From positions 1 through 64,000 of the forward strand of contig JAGSGY010000025.1 in assembly GCA_023954855.1 (NCBI GenBank): 64,000 nucleotides of DNA, written 5' to 3'. The DNA is from Pseudomonadota bacterium. GTDB lineage: Bacteria > Myxococcota_A > UBA796 > GCA-2862545. Within the stretch, counting starts at the first letter, position 1, and each line of letters begins with the position of its first letter. This document shows, piece by piece, positions 8,815 to 16,255 of the stretch. Both the position numbers and the translations under genes were made by a program. The notes below the pieces were generated by a model. It ran no database searches, was not told the DNA's origin, and saw only the letters and a list, made by a program, of their open reading frames with translations.

Positions 8815-9669
8815 ATGACCTCCAATCAGGCCCAGATCGACGAAAGCTACAGCGTCTCCAACGAGTTCTTCACGCTGTGGCTCGACAAGAACCTGCACTA
8901 CACCAGCGCTGTCTACGACTGGACGAACCCGTACGACACGCTCGAGGCCGCACAGGAGCGCAAGGTTCAGCGCCTGTACGAGTTCGCAGAGCTCGACAAG
9001 CACAGCGTCGCCCTCGACATTGGCTGTGGCTGGGGCTCCGCCGCTGACGTGATCAGCCGCATGGGCATCAAGGAAGTGCACGGCATCACGCTGTCCACCG
9101 AGCAGCTCAAGTTCTGCCACGAGCGCGGCATCGAGAACTCGAAGTTCATGCTTCAGGACTACGCGCTGTACGAGCCGGACTTCAAGTACGACGGCCTCGT
9201 CTCGATCGAGATGATCGACCACCTCTGCTCGCCTGCCCAGGCGCGTGAGGGCCTCGCCGTTGACATCTACCGTCAGTACTTCAACAAGCTCGCCAGCTGG
9301 GTCAAGCCCGGCGACTGCTTCGGCTTCCAGGCCATCCTGCGCAACCGCATCCCGCGTGGCCGCAAGGACCTCGAGGACCTGGCGTTCACCGCCGACGTCA
9401 TCTTCCCCGGCGGCCTGAACCCCCGCATCGAAGAGCTCGTGCAGGCCATCTCTCCCAAGTGGGAAATCGAAGAGATGCACATGATGCGCAAGGACTACAT
9501 GCGCACCACCGCCGAGTGGTACCGCCGCTTCCTTGAGCACGAGGACGTCATCCGCGAGAAGTGGGGCGACCGCGTCTTCGAAGACTACGACCGCTACCTG
9601 GGCCTGTGCCCCAAGGCCTTCGACAAGCACTGGAGCGGCGACGTCCAGTTCAAGCTCCGCCGCATCTAG
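8815..9669 (+). CDS. SAM-dependent methyltransferase, cyclopropane-fatty-acid-synthase-like
   Basis: 284 residues. The N-terminus (YSVSNEFFTLWLDKNLHYTSAVYD) matches the CFA/mycolic-acid cyclopropane synthase family, followed by the SAM-binding motif ALDIGCGWGS near residue 66 and GITLSTEQ and SIEMIDHL. It is shorter than full CFA synthases, which carry an extra N-terminal domain, so it is nearer to the single-domain methyltransferases of the group that act on lipids or small molecules. The substrate cannot be told. ATG at 8815; a strong terminator follows. Confidence 0.75.
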   Translation: MTSNQAQIDESYSVSNEFFTLWLDKNLHYTSAVYDWTNPYDTLEAAQERKVQRLYEFAELDKHSVALDIGCGWGSAADVISRMGIKEVHGITLSTEQLKFCHERGIENSKFMLQDYALYEPDFKYDGLVSIEMIDHLCSPAQAREGLAVDIYRQYFNKLASWVKPGDCFGFQAILRNRIPRGRKDLEDLAFTADVIFPGGLNPRIEELVQAISPKWEIEEMHMMRKDYMRTTAEWYRRFLEHEDVIREKWGDRVFEDYDRYLGLCPKAFDKHWSGDVQFKLRRI

Positions 9670-9688
9670 TTCGACGGCTCGCTAGACA

Positions 9689-9725
9689 GGGCGCCTTCCC
9701 GGCTGGGATGGCGCCCTTCTTGTCT
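9689..9725 (+). terminator. Rho-independent terminator
   Basis: GGGCGCC (9689-9695) pairs with GGCGCCC (9710-9716) over a 14-base loop, followed by TTCTTGTCT. It lies between the methyltransferase and a convergent lipoprotein gene. Confidence 0.8.
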
Positions 9726-10330
9726 CAGGGGCAGTGGTAGTCGAGGGTGAACGCGCCCTCGCCACCATCGACGCTCTCGACGATGACCTCGTAGCTGAAG
9801 TCCGGAAACAGCGTCGCCGTCTGAATGCGCTCGTCAAAGTCACCGGTGGCATCCGAGCAGTCGACCTGCTGTCCCTCGGAAGGACACGGTGAGGCAACGC
9901 GCACCACCTTCATGGTGAGGTCGCAGTCGCTCGTGAGCGTGAGCACGGGCTCGACACCTGCAGGTGCGGTGACCCAGTAGCGACGCTCGGGGCCCGAGTA
10001 GTCCGCCGTCAGCGGGTCGCTGCCAATACAGCTCCACGAACCGGAGGAATAGCCGGCATCGAGAACCGTCGTGCCGCCCGTCGTGGTGTGCGTGACGGTG
10101 TCTCCACACTGGAGCTCGGCGGTGAGGCAGGCCGCCGGGCCGGAGCCTGGGGCGGGAGTGGTCGGCGTGTCGCCACACTCCACGTCGGACGTGCTGTTGC
10201 TATCGACACTGCTGTCCGAGCCCGAGTTCGAGTCGGACGAACCATCGGTGTCGTCGCCGCCAGACTCGTCGTTCTTGCAGCCGGCGAGAGTGAGCAGAAG
10301 GGCCGCGGCCCCAAATGAGAACAGGCGCAT
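9725..10330 (-). CDS. Secreted lipoprotein, hypothetical
   Basis: 201 residues. MRLFSFGAAALLLTLAGC is a lipoprotein signal with lipobox LAGC; the mature protein begins CKNDESGGDDTDGSSDSNSG, a long Asp/Ser/Gly-rich linker typical of outer-membrane or surface lipoproteins in myxobacteria. The remainder has four to six cysteines and a beta-rich fold ending FSYEVIVESVDGGEGAFTLDYHC, which resembles the pre-peptidase C-terminal-type beta sandwich. No family is recognised with confidence. Start 10330 is preferred over 10339 because AGGAG then lies 9 bases upstream. Confidence 0.65.
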   Translation of the reverse strand: MRLFSFGAAALLLTLAGCKNDESGGDDTDGSSDSNSGSDSSVDSNSTSDVECGDTPTTPAPGSGPAACLTAELQCGDTVTHTTTGGTTVLDAGYSSGSWSCIGSDPLTADYSGPERRYWVTAPAGVEPVLTLTSDCDLTMKVVRVASPCPSEGQQVDCSDATGDFDERIQTATLFPDFSYEVIVESVDGGEGAFTLDYHCP

Positions 10331-10383
10331 GGGATGCATCTCCTAGGCCGTGCATTGTGACATGCGTTCGGCAATTCGCGGAT

Positions 10384-10734
10384 CTAGAACGGCTTTGCGA
10401 CCGCAAGCCACGATGCGATCAGGCCGAGTACGGGCAGGGCGAAGAAGACGGGAACCGCGAACTGTGGCGCGCGCTTCGGCACCACCACGAGCGCTCCGAT
10501 CACGAGCCAGATGACGAGCTTGGCCCAGATCCAGCCAGGAAGACCCGAGATACCGAGCTTCGCAAGAGCACCAAAGCCGGAGACCAGCGCGATGAGCAGG
10601 GCGATGCCGTGGCTCATGCCACCGAGTTTACGGGCACGCTCGTTGTCGGCACCCGAGAGCAAGCCCCCGCCGATTGCAGCGAAGACCCAGAGAACGGCCG
10701 CGATGTGTAGAACCTTGTAGAACGTGAAGCTCAT
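10384..10734 (-). CDS. Small four-helix membrane protein
   Basis: 116 residues with about four hydrophobic segments: FYKVLHIAAVLWVFAAIGGG, GIALLIALVSGFGALAKLG, WIWAKLVIWLVIGALVVV and FAVPVFFALPVLGLIASWL. The helix pattern with an early KVLHI motif is reminiscent of CopD/SirB2-like small membrane proteins, but no diagnostic residue is seen. Start ATG 10734 is chosen for the GGAGGGGAC ribosome-binding site directly upstream; the frame extends to 10821. It is divergent from the next, larger membrane protein gene. Confidence 0.6.
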   Translation of the reverse strand: MSFTFYKVLHIAAVLWVFAAIGGGLLSGADNERARKLGGMSHGIALLIALVSGFGALAKLGISGLPGWIWAKLVIWLVIGALVVVPKRAPQFAVPVFFALPVLGLIASWLAVAKPF

Positions 10735-10835
10735 GTCCCCTCCAGGGACCGCTGGATAACGCACCGGGTGATGGCAAGCGTAGAGCTGGATACGGGCACC
10801 GCCCACGCCCCGTCCCGACACCCCCGAGACTCACG

Positions 10836-12341
10836 ATGAGCGCCCCCTCTGCCGGAACCCCAAAGGCGCCCCTGTTCTGGCCGGCCCCCCCCGATCAGCG
10901 CGTCGAGCACTGGCACGTCTCACCCGGCATCGACACCCTGGCGTACAGCTTCTCGTGGGTCTGGCTGCTGATCCCGTTTCTGATCTTCGGGCCCGAGCAT
11001 CCGCAGGACTACCTCTGGTACTGGATTGTCGGCAATAGCTTCGGCTTTGCGCACAGACACCTGACCATGCCCTACGTCTACTTCGACGCCCAGGTGTTCA
11101 AGACCCAAGCCGCACGGTTCTTGGTGGTGCCCTCGTTCCTCTTCGCCGGCTTCTTGGCGAGCGGGCTGTACCGAAGCTGGCGCATCCCCGCCGGTTTCTT
11201 CGACCGCACCGATGGCCTAGCCCTCGCAGCCGGTGCATTTCTGCTGGTGCAGTGGTGGCGCTCCGACAAGCTCGGCATGCCATTGTCCAAGCCCCTGCTC
11301 GGCATGCTCACCATCGCGCCGCTCGCGCTCGTAGCGGGGCTTCTCGCCTGGCCCGTCGGACCCGAACACTCCACAGTCTCGATCGCCATGATCGCCGGCT
11401 GGTTCGGCCTGAGCGCATGGCTCGCTCGTGAGTCACGCGGCTCTGGAACCACCTTCGTGAGCTACGCGGCACCCATCGCGATTGCGCTGCTGCTTGCGGC
11501 CGCGGTGGCGAGCAGTAGCCAGGCACCGGTGCCTCTGGGCCCGTCGGCGAAGATGCGGGTGCCGATTCTGGTCGGTGGCATTGCAGCGTTCGCAGGCGCA
11601 TGGAACATCTGGCACGTCTACATGGAGAAGTACGGGATTCTGCGGATGTACGCGGCGAAGTCCGGTGTCAGCGAAGATGTGCGCGTGCCCGGCTGGGTCG
11701 ACCGCCTGCTCGTGTTCGGCTGGCTCCCGGCCTACCTGTTTTTCTTACCGATTGCCGCGACCCCCATCCTGAAGAGACACGCCCCGAGCGTGCTCGTCTG
11801 GCTTCAGCCCATCCTCGATCAACTCCAGACGGCAGCGACCATCGGGCTGCCAGTGAGCCTGCTTCTTGGCCTCGCGAGCGTCGGCGCCTACTTTTGGTAC
11901 GAGTACCGAGCATCGGGGCTGGCCAACTACGCACGGCTCGGCATGGGCGTGGGAACCGTTCTGCTCGCGCTGACCTTCTTCTTCTTTGACCCCTTCGAGG
12001 CCTATGTCGCCTTTGGGTTCAGCCACGCCGTCGAGTACATCGTCTTCGTGTGGGCCTTTCAGCGTCGACGGTACCGCGCTCCCCTCGCCCACAAGCCACT
12101 GCTCGGCCGAATGCTCAAGCACCCGTTCGTGTACTACGGCGTGTTCTTCGCCATCGTCTGCTCCAGCTACGCGGTGCTCGAGTACGGCTCGGGTCGGCTC
12201 TACGAGGGCAGCCTGAAGGCGTTTGGAACGCCAGTGCGCAGCTGGATCTTCTACTGGACGATCTGGCAGAGCATGGCCCACTTCTATTTCGACAGCTTCC
12301 TCTGGAAGATGCGTCTGTCAGAGGTCCGCGCCTCGCTCTGA
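10836..12341 (+). CDS. Polytopic membrane protein with conserved-looking histidines, unknown function
   Basis: 501 residues with roughly ten to twelve hydrophobic segments. His residues sit at membrane borders in repeated contexts: VEHWHVSPGID, FGFAHRHLTMPYVYFD, GAWNIWHVYMEKYG, FGFSHAVEYIVFVW and SMAHFYFDSFLWKMR. This arrangement could hold metal, as in membrane di-iron enzymes, but it does not match the desaturase, AlkB or carotene-cleavage signatures that I know. No family is named. ATG 10836. The 3' end overlaps the convergent DUF2330 gene by 24 bases. Confidence 0.55.
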   Translation: MSAPSAGTPKAPLFWPAPPDQRVEHWHVSPGIDTLAYSFSWVWLLIPFLIFGPEHPQDYLWYWIVGNSFGFAHRHLTMPYVYFDAQVFKTQAARFLVVPSFLFAGFLASGLYRSWRIPAGFFDRTDGLALAAGAFLLVQWWRSDKLGMPLSKPLLGMLTIAPLALVAGLLAWPVGPEHSTVSIAMIAGWFGLSAWLARESRGSGTTFVSYAAPIAIALLLAAAVASSSQAPVPLGPSAKMRVPILVGGIAAFAGAWNIWHVYMEKYGILRMYAAKSGVSEDVRVPGWVDRLLVFGWLPAYLFFLPIAATPILKRHAPSVLVWLQPILDQLQTAATIGLPVSLLLGLASVGAYFWYEYRASGLANYARLGMGVGTVLLALTFFFFDPFEAYVAFGFSHAVEYIVFVWAFQRRRYRAPLAHKPLLGRMLKHPFVYYGVFFAIVCSSYAVLEYGSGRLYEGSLKAFGTPVRSWIFYWTIWQSMAHFYFDSFLWKMRLSEVRASL

Positions 12342-13706
12342 GCCCTGTTGCCGCCGCCGTCGAAGCAGACTGAGCGGAAGCAGCAGAAACGCGTAGTGGG
12401 CAGATGACGATGAGCTCGAGCACCCGCAGCCCGGACGTGAGAATCGCTTGGCGTCGAGAGCCGCCTGCTCGCGGTAGTCGAAGAGCACTTCGCCTTGGCC
12501 CTCCGCGCCGAGATCCTCGATAAGCAAGGCAGCGGGCGTGTGCAGCTCCTCGGTCAGCTCGAAGAAGTAAGTTTCGTGGGCGGACGCCCATGGCTGCGAG
12601 GGCAGACGGATCTTCCGTCCGTCGTCGAGGATGAGGTTTCGCTCAGCACGCCGGCCTTCGTAGAAGCCACACTTGCGCTCATCTGTGGCGCTATGGATGT
12701 TGGAGACAAACTGCTCCACGTCGGCGTTGAGGACGAACACGGGGTCCACCGTCATCTCCTCGGGATCCAAGGTCGTCGAGAGCCGAGTGAGATGGCCGAA
12801 CTGCCTCTGAAGAATGTCCAGCTGCTCTGATGAGCCAGGCACCGATCCCGACCGGTCCGAGAACGTCGTCGCGAAGGCATGGCCGCCGGCCTCGTCGACT
12901 CCGTCGGAGAGCACGTCGAAGTAGTTCGATCCAGGCGCGCCGTTGTCGGAGTCGAGCGTGGAGTACCAGTCGTAAGCAGCCTCGTTCGCCTCGATGTGGA
13001 GGTAGTTGTCGGGCACGGCCCGGCTGTTGCCGAACACGTAGACGTCGACCGGCATGTCGGGCAGGGCTGCGACGGCGGTGAGTTGAATCGGAATGCTTGC
13101 AGTGGTGGCCGGGTAGGTCATGCCGAGCGGACTGATCTGCCCTACATCCGCATCGGAAGCCAACTTGAGGGCCACGAAGAACTGGTTCGCCGCGACGTAG
13201 GGCGCGAGCTTTGGCGATAGGTCACTCGGCAGATCGTAGCCGTTCGTCTGCAGCCAGTCGATCAGGACATCGCTGTTCAACGCCTGGAGGGTCACCGTGT
13301 CGTACGGGCCCACGCGTACCTCGTCTACGACGGTGACGCCGTCTGGGTCCTGCTGCGCACTGAATGGCGAGAGGCTTGTGCGGAACGCGACCTCGCACAC
13401 CCCTCGCTGGGTGCGTCGCACCTGAAACTGGGGATTTGTGGCTGAACGCAGCTCGGCGAAGAGCAGTGCGTCGGACTCGAAGAGCGACGGCTCGCTGGGT
13501 ACCGGGACGATCCAGGCGAACTCTTCGGCGGGTCCCTCGTAGGCGATGGAGACGTGTGCCGTGACCGTGTCTTCATCGATGGCAAACACGATCTCCTCAC
13601 CCGCTTGGAAGACCGGCTGGGACGCGTCACAGAAGAAGCCTCCGCAGGCGAGAGCATCCACGGGCAAGAGCGCAGACACGAACATGGCAACGGGCAAAAG
13701 ACGCAT
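12318..13706 (-). CDS. DUF2330 family secreted protein with MYXO-CTERM-like tail
   Basis: 462 residues. A signal peptide (MRLLPVAMFVSALLPVDALA) is followed directly by CGGFFCDASQPVFQAGEEIVFAID, the hallmark start of DUF2330 proteins, and by EEFAWIVPVPSEP. The C-terminus is FSRPGCGCSSSSSS, then a hydrophobic run (YAFLLLPLSLL) and RRRRQQGS, matching the Cys-Ser linker, membrane segment and Arg cluster of MYXO-CTERM surface anchoring. It is probably exported and retained at the cell surface; its biochemical role is unknown. ATG at 13706 with GGAGG 5 bases upstream. Confidence 0.8.
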   Translation of the reverse strand: MRLLPVAMFVSALLPVDALACGGFFCDASQPVFQAGEEIVFAIDEDTVTAHVSIAYEGPAEEFAWIVPVPSEPSLFESDALLFAELRSATNPQFQVRRTQRGVCEVAFRTSLSPFSAQQDPDGVTVVDEVRVGPYDTVTLQALNSDVLIDWLQTNGYDLPSDLSPKLAPYVAANQFFVALKLASDADVGQISPLGMTYPATTASIPIQLTAVAALPDMPVDVYVFGNSRAVPDNYLHIEANEAAYDWYSTLDSDNGAPGSNYFDVLSDGVDEAGGHAFATTFSDRSGSVPGSSEQLDILQRQFGHLTRLSTTLDPEEMTVDPVFVLNADVEQFVSNIHSATDERKCGFYEGRRAERNLILDDGRKIRLPSQPWASAHETYFFELTEELHTPAALLIEDLGAEGQGEVLFDYREQAALDAKRFSRPGCGCSSSSSSAHYAFLLLPLSLLRRRRQQGSERGADL

Positions 13707-13744
13707 GGGTCCTCCTCCCGCAGCCTAGGACAGTTTGGTTCTGA

Positions 13745-14355
13745 CTGCGCAAAGCCATCCACCACGGTGGCGACCTGTCCGAGCTGAGCACCCACGCGCC
13801 CGTCCTGCAGCGCCACGTGGCCTACACCGACCTCTGGGGCGAAGCGCCGTCACTCGAGGCACTGCAGGCTGACATCGACGCGTCGGTGGCGACCACCGCT
13901 GTCACCCGCAGCTTCGCCGAGATCGCACCTGGGTGGCCCGTCGCCCCGCCGATCCGCGACGCCAAGAGAGCCCGAGACCCGAAGTGCCAGTGCTGCTCCT
14001 CCATGGAGGCTTCGACCCGACGATGCCCATGGAGCGGGTGGAGCAAATGGCCGATGGCTGGCCTGACGCGCAGTTCGTGGCCGTGCCCTGGTCTCACCAC
14101 GTGACCTTCAACGAGGGCTCTTGCCCGAAGACCCTGACGGCCGACTTCCTCCGCAACCCAGGAGCTCCGATGGACGACAGCTGCATCGCTGAGATGGAGC
14201 CGTTCGAGTGGTCCGTCAGCACCGAGCTCGAGGACACGATCTTCCTAGGCGACCTCTGGGGAGTGCGGCGCTGTTCCACAGCGCCGGCGCGCCTGGCTTG
14301 GCCAGCCCTCGCGTTGCTGGCCTTGTTCGTTCGCCGGTGCGCTAGTCGGGGCTGA
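13745..14355 (+). pseudogene. Decayed TAP-like alpha/beta hydrolase, 5'-truncated and frameshifted
   Basis: Two adjoining frames together spell the C-terminal third of a tripeptidyl-aminopeptidase-like hydrolase. The first frame (from 13745, after a stop, no start codon with a site) gives RKAIHHGGDLSELSTHAPVL and continues to PGWPVAPP; near 13960-13985 it must switch frame to give VPVLLLHGGFDPTMPMERVE with the acid Asp, and later VAVPWSHHVTFNEGSC with the catalytic His region. The nucleophile Ser domain, normally about 300 residues upstream, is absent, because the DUF2330 gene's 5' end occupies that place. It ends in a hydrophobic stretch plus RRCASR, like a surface-anchor tail. The tail overlaps the kinase gene. 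Confidence 0.7.
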
Positions 14356-15592
14356 TCGTCGCAAGGCCCCGACGTTCGTAGCGGCGAAGGCGTGCATCTG
14401 CCTCGCGAAAGCGCTCCGCAAGCGTGGTGACGAACGAGCCAATCCACGAGTTGAGGCCGAGACCCTTCTCGAGGACTTCTCGGTTCACGACCAGAAGGCG
14501 CACGTCATCGAGAGCGCGCACACCCGCGGTTCTTGGAGCCCCCGTGAGCACCGCAATCTCTCCGAAGACCTCTCCGGCGCCCATCACGCGGACGGTACGG
14601 CTGCCCGCTCCGGTCTCGATGAACACCTCGGCCCGTCCCCGCTGGATGATGTAGGCCGCATCGCCCTCGACGCCCTGGTTGTAGATCACCGCGCCTGCGC
14701 TCACGTCGCGAATCGGCAAGAACCAACCACCGCGAAGGAAGCTCTCGAGATCGCGCTGAAAAGCCTCGACCGAGGGATAGCGATCCTCGATCTTGTGGGC
14801 CATGCCTCGCTCGACAATCTCGACGAGACGCGGGGAGATCGGCTGGTCGCCGACCGCCCCATCCAAACGAGGCCGGTCGCCTGTGGCGGCCTTGTAGACC
14901 GTGTCCCGCAAGGTCTTCTCGAGGTACGGCGGCCGGCCGACCAAGGCGTGCCAGAGCGTCGCAGCAATCAGGAACACATCGGTCTGCGGCCCACAACGGG
15001 CGTGCTTGGAGCGGGCCATCTCTGGGGCCATATAGGCTGGCGTGCCAAGCATTTGGTTCTTGCGAATGCCGCGGAGTGGGTCGACAGAGAGATCGAGCGA
15101 CGACGACTCGCCGACCAAGCGCGCCAAGCCCCAGTCCATCAGGTACACCTGGCCAAAGCGGCCCACCATGATGTTGCCCGGCTTCACGTCGAGGTGAATG
15201 ACGCCCCGGCTGTGCGCATAGGCCATCGCATCACACACACGAAGAATGGTGCGAAGGGAGTCTTCGATCACCGCGGGCTCGAGGAGCACGTCGCGCTTCT
15301 CGCGAATGATGTCGCCGAGGGTAACGCCATGCACCTCGCGCATGGCGAGGTACGGCCGACCGTCATGCGCACCGAGCTGATGCACGGGGACGATGTTCGG
15401 GTGTTCGAGCTGCCCTGTGATCTGGGCTTCAGCCACGAAGCGCCGCACGCGCTCTGCGTCTTCCTCTTTGCCCTCGGCAAGGAGCTTCACGGCAGCACGA
15501 CGACGCAGTCGGGGGTCGAAGCCCGCCTTGACCACACCCATGCCGCCACGCGCGATCTCACCTTCGTCGACGTATGGCCCGATTCGCTTCAC
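14342..15592 (-). CDS. Ser/Thr protein kinase with C-terminal cyclic-nucleotide-binding domain
   Basis: 416 residues. The kinase domain is complete: Gly loop ARGGMGVVKAG, VAIK-type Lys36 in AAVKLL, catalytic loop HLDVKPGN with Asp and Asn, DWG in place of DFG, and GTPAYMAPE. From about residue 295 a cNMP-binding fold follows (AGAVIYNQGVEGDAAYIIQRG, then GEVFGEIAVLTGAPRTAGV with the phosphate-binding Arg). Ligand binding would put kinase output under second-messenger control, although cGMP or cAMP preference is not visible. No transmembrane segment, so probably cytosolic. GTG at 15592, with GGAG upstream. Confidence 0.88.
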   Translation of the reverse strand: MKRIGPYVDEGEIARGGMGVVKAGFDPRLRRRAAVKLLAEGKEEDAERVRRFVAEAQITGQLEHPNIVPVHQLGAHDGRPYLAMREVHGVTLGDIIREKRDVLLEPAVIEDSLRTILRVCDAMAYAHSRGVIHLDVKPGNIMVGRFGQVYLMDWGLARLVGESSSLDLSVDPLRGIRKNQMLGTPAYMAPEMARSKHARCGPQTDVFLIAATLWHALVGRPPYLEKTLRDTVYKAATGDRPRLDGAVGDQPISPRLVEIVERGMAHKIEDRYPSVEAFQRDLESFLRGGWFLPIRDVSAGAVIYNQGVEGDAAYIIQRGRAEVFIETGAGSRTVRVMGAGEVFGEIAVLTGAPRTAGVRALDDVRLLVVNREVLEKGLGLNSWIGSFVTTLAERFREADARLRRYERRGLATISPD

Positions 15593-15626
15593 GCAACTCC
15601 CTAAAGGATGGACTAACCGAACACGT

Positions 15627-16229
15627 CTATGTCCGGATAGCTCGCAGGAAGAAGCTCACAAATGCGTCGAGAAGGACTGCTAGATCCGCACCGTCGTTCG
15701 ACACCCAGGCGAGAGCCATCCCGAACATATTCATCAGGAAGAAGTCCACGGTGATGTCCGCGGGCAGGAGATTGATAATCTCGCCCCGCTCCATGGCTCT
15801 CTCGATGTGCGGGATCAGCGCGTAGCGCACGGGATGCGCTTCGCGAGCGTCGGTGATGCGCCCCGTGGAGGCCGAGCGCATCGAGACCATGCCTACTCCG
15901 GCGAGCAGCTCGGGCTCGTCGGCCCAGGTACCGGCAATATGCACCGCAACACTGCGCAAGACCTGCTCAAAGTCCGCAGCCTCGTCGAGCGCGTTGAGTT
16001 CTTCGACGAGCTGGCCCTCGGAGCGCTGAAGCAGCTCGAGGAGCACATCGTCCTTCGTGGCGAAGTGAAAGTAGAACGTACCGCGACTCACACCCGCGTC
16101 GGAGCTGATGTCCTCGATGCGTGCGGCTTCGACGCCGTCGCGGCGGAAGACATCGAGCGCTGACAGGTAGACCTTCTCTCGGGTCGCTGCTCGCTGGATG
16201 TCGCGCGAGTTGGAGCGCTTCTGCACCAT
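15627..16229 (-). CDS. TetR family transcriptional regulator
   Basis: 200 residues. The N-terminal helix-turn-helix is typical of TetR: ALDVFRRDGVEAARIEDISSDAGVSRGTFYFHFATKDDVLLEL (residues 24-66). The C-terminal ligand-binding part is helical and unassigned. ATG 16229 is preceded by AGGAGA. It stands alone between the kinase and a secreted protein on the same strand, so its target is not indicated by neighbours. No clear palindrome was found in its short upstream region. Confidence 0.88.
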   Translation of the reverse strand: MVQKRSNSRDIQRAATREKVYLSALDVFRRDGVEAARIEDISSDAGVSRGTFYFHFATKDDVLLELLQRSEGQLVEELNALDEAADFEQVLRSVAVHIAGTWADEPELLAGVGMVSMRSASTGRITDAREAHPVRYALIPHIERAMERGEIINLLPADITVDFFLMNMFGMALAWVSNDGADLAVLLDAFVSFFLRAIRT

Positions 16230-16255
16230 TCGTCTCTCCTGCGCGGCTGCATTGC

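Noticed and set aside
13817-14104. Two separate short frames as independent small genes
   Set aside because: Their translations join into one hydrolase C-terminus, so they are treated as one pseudogene.
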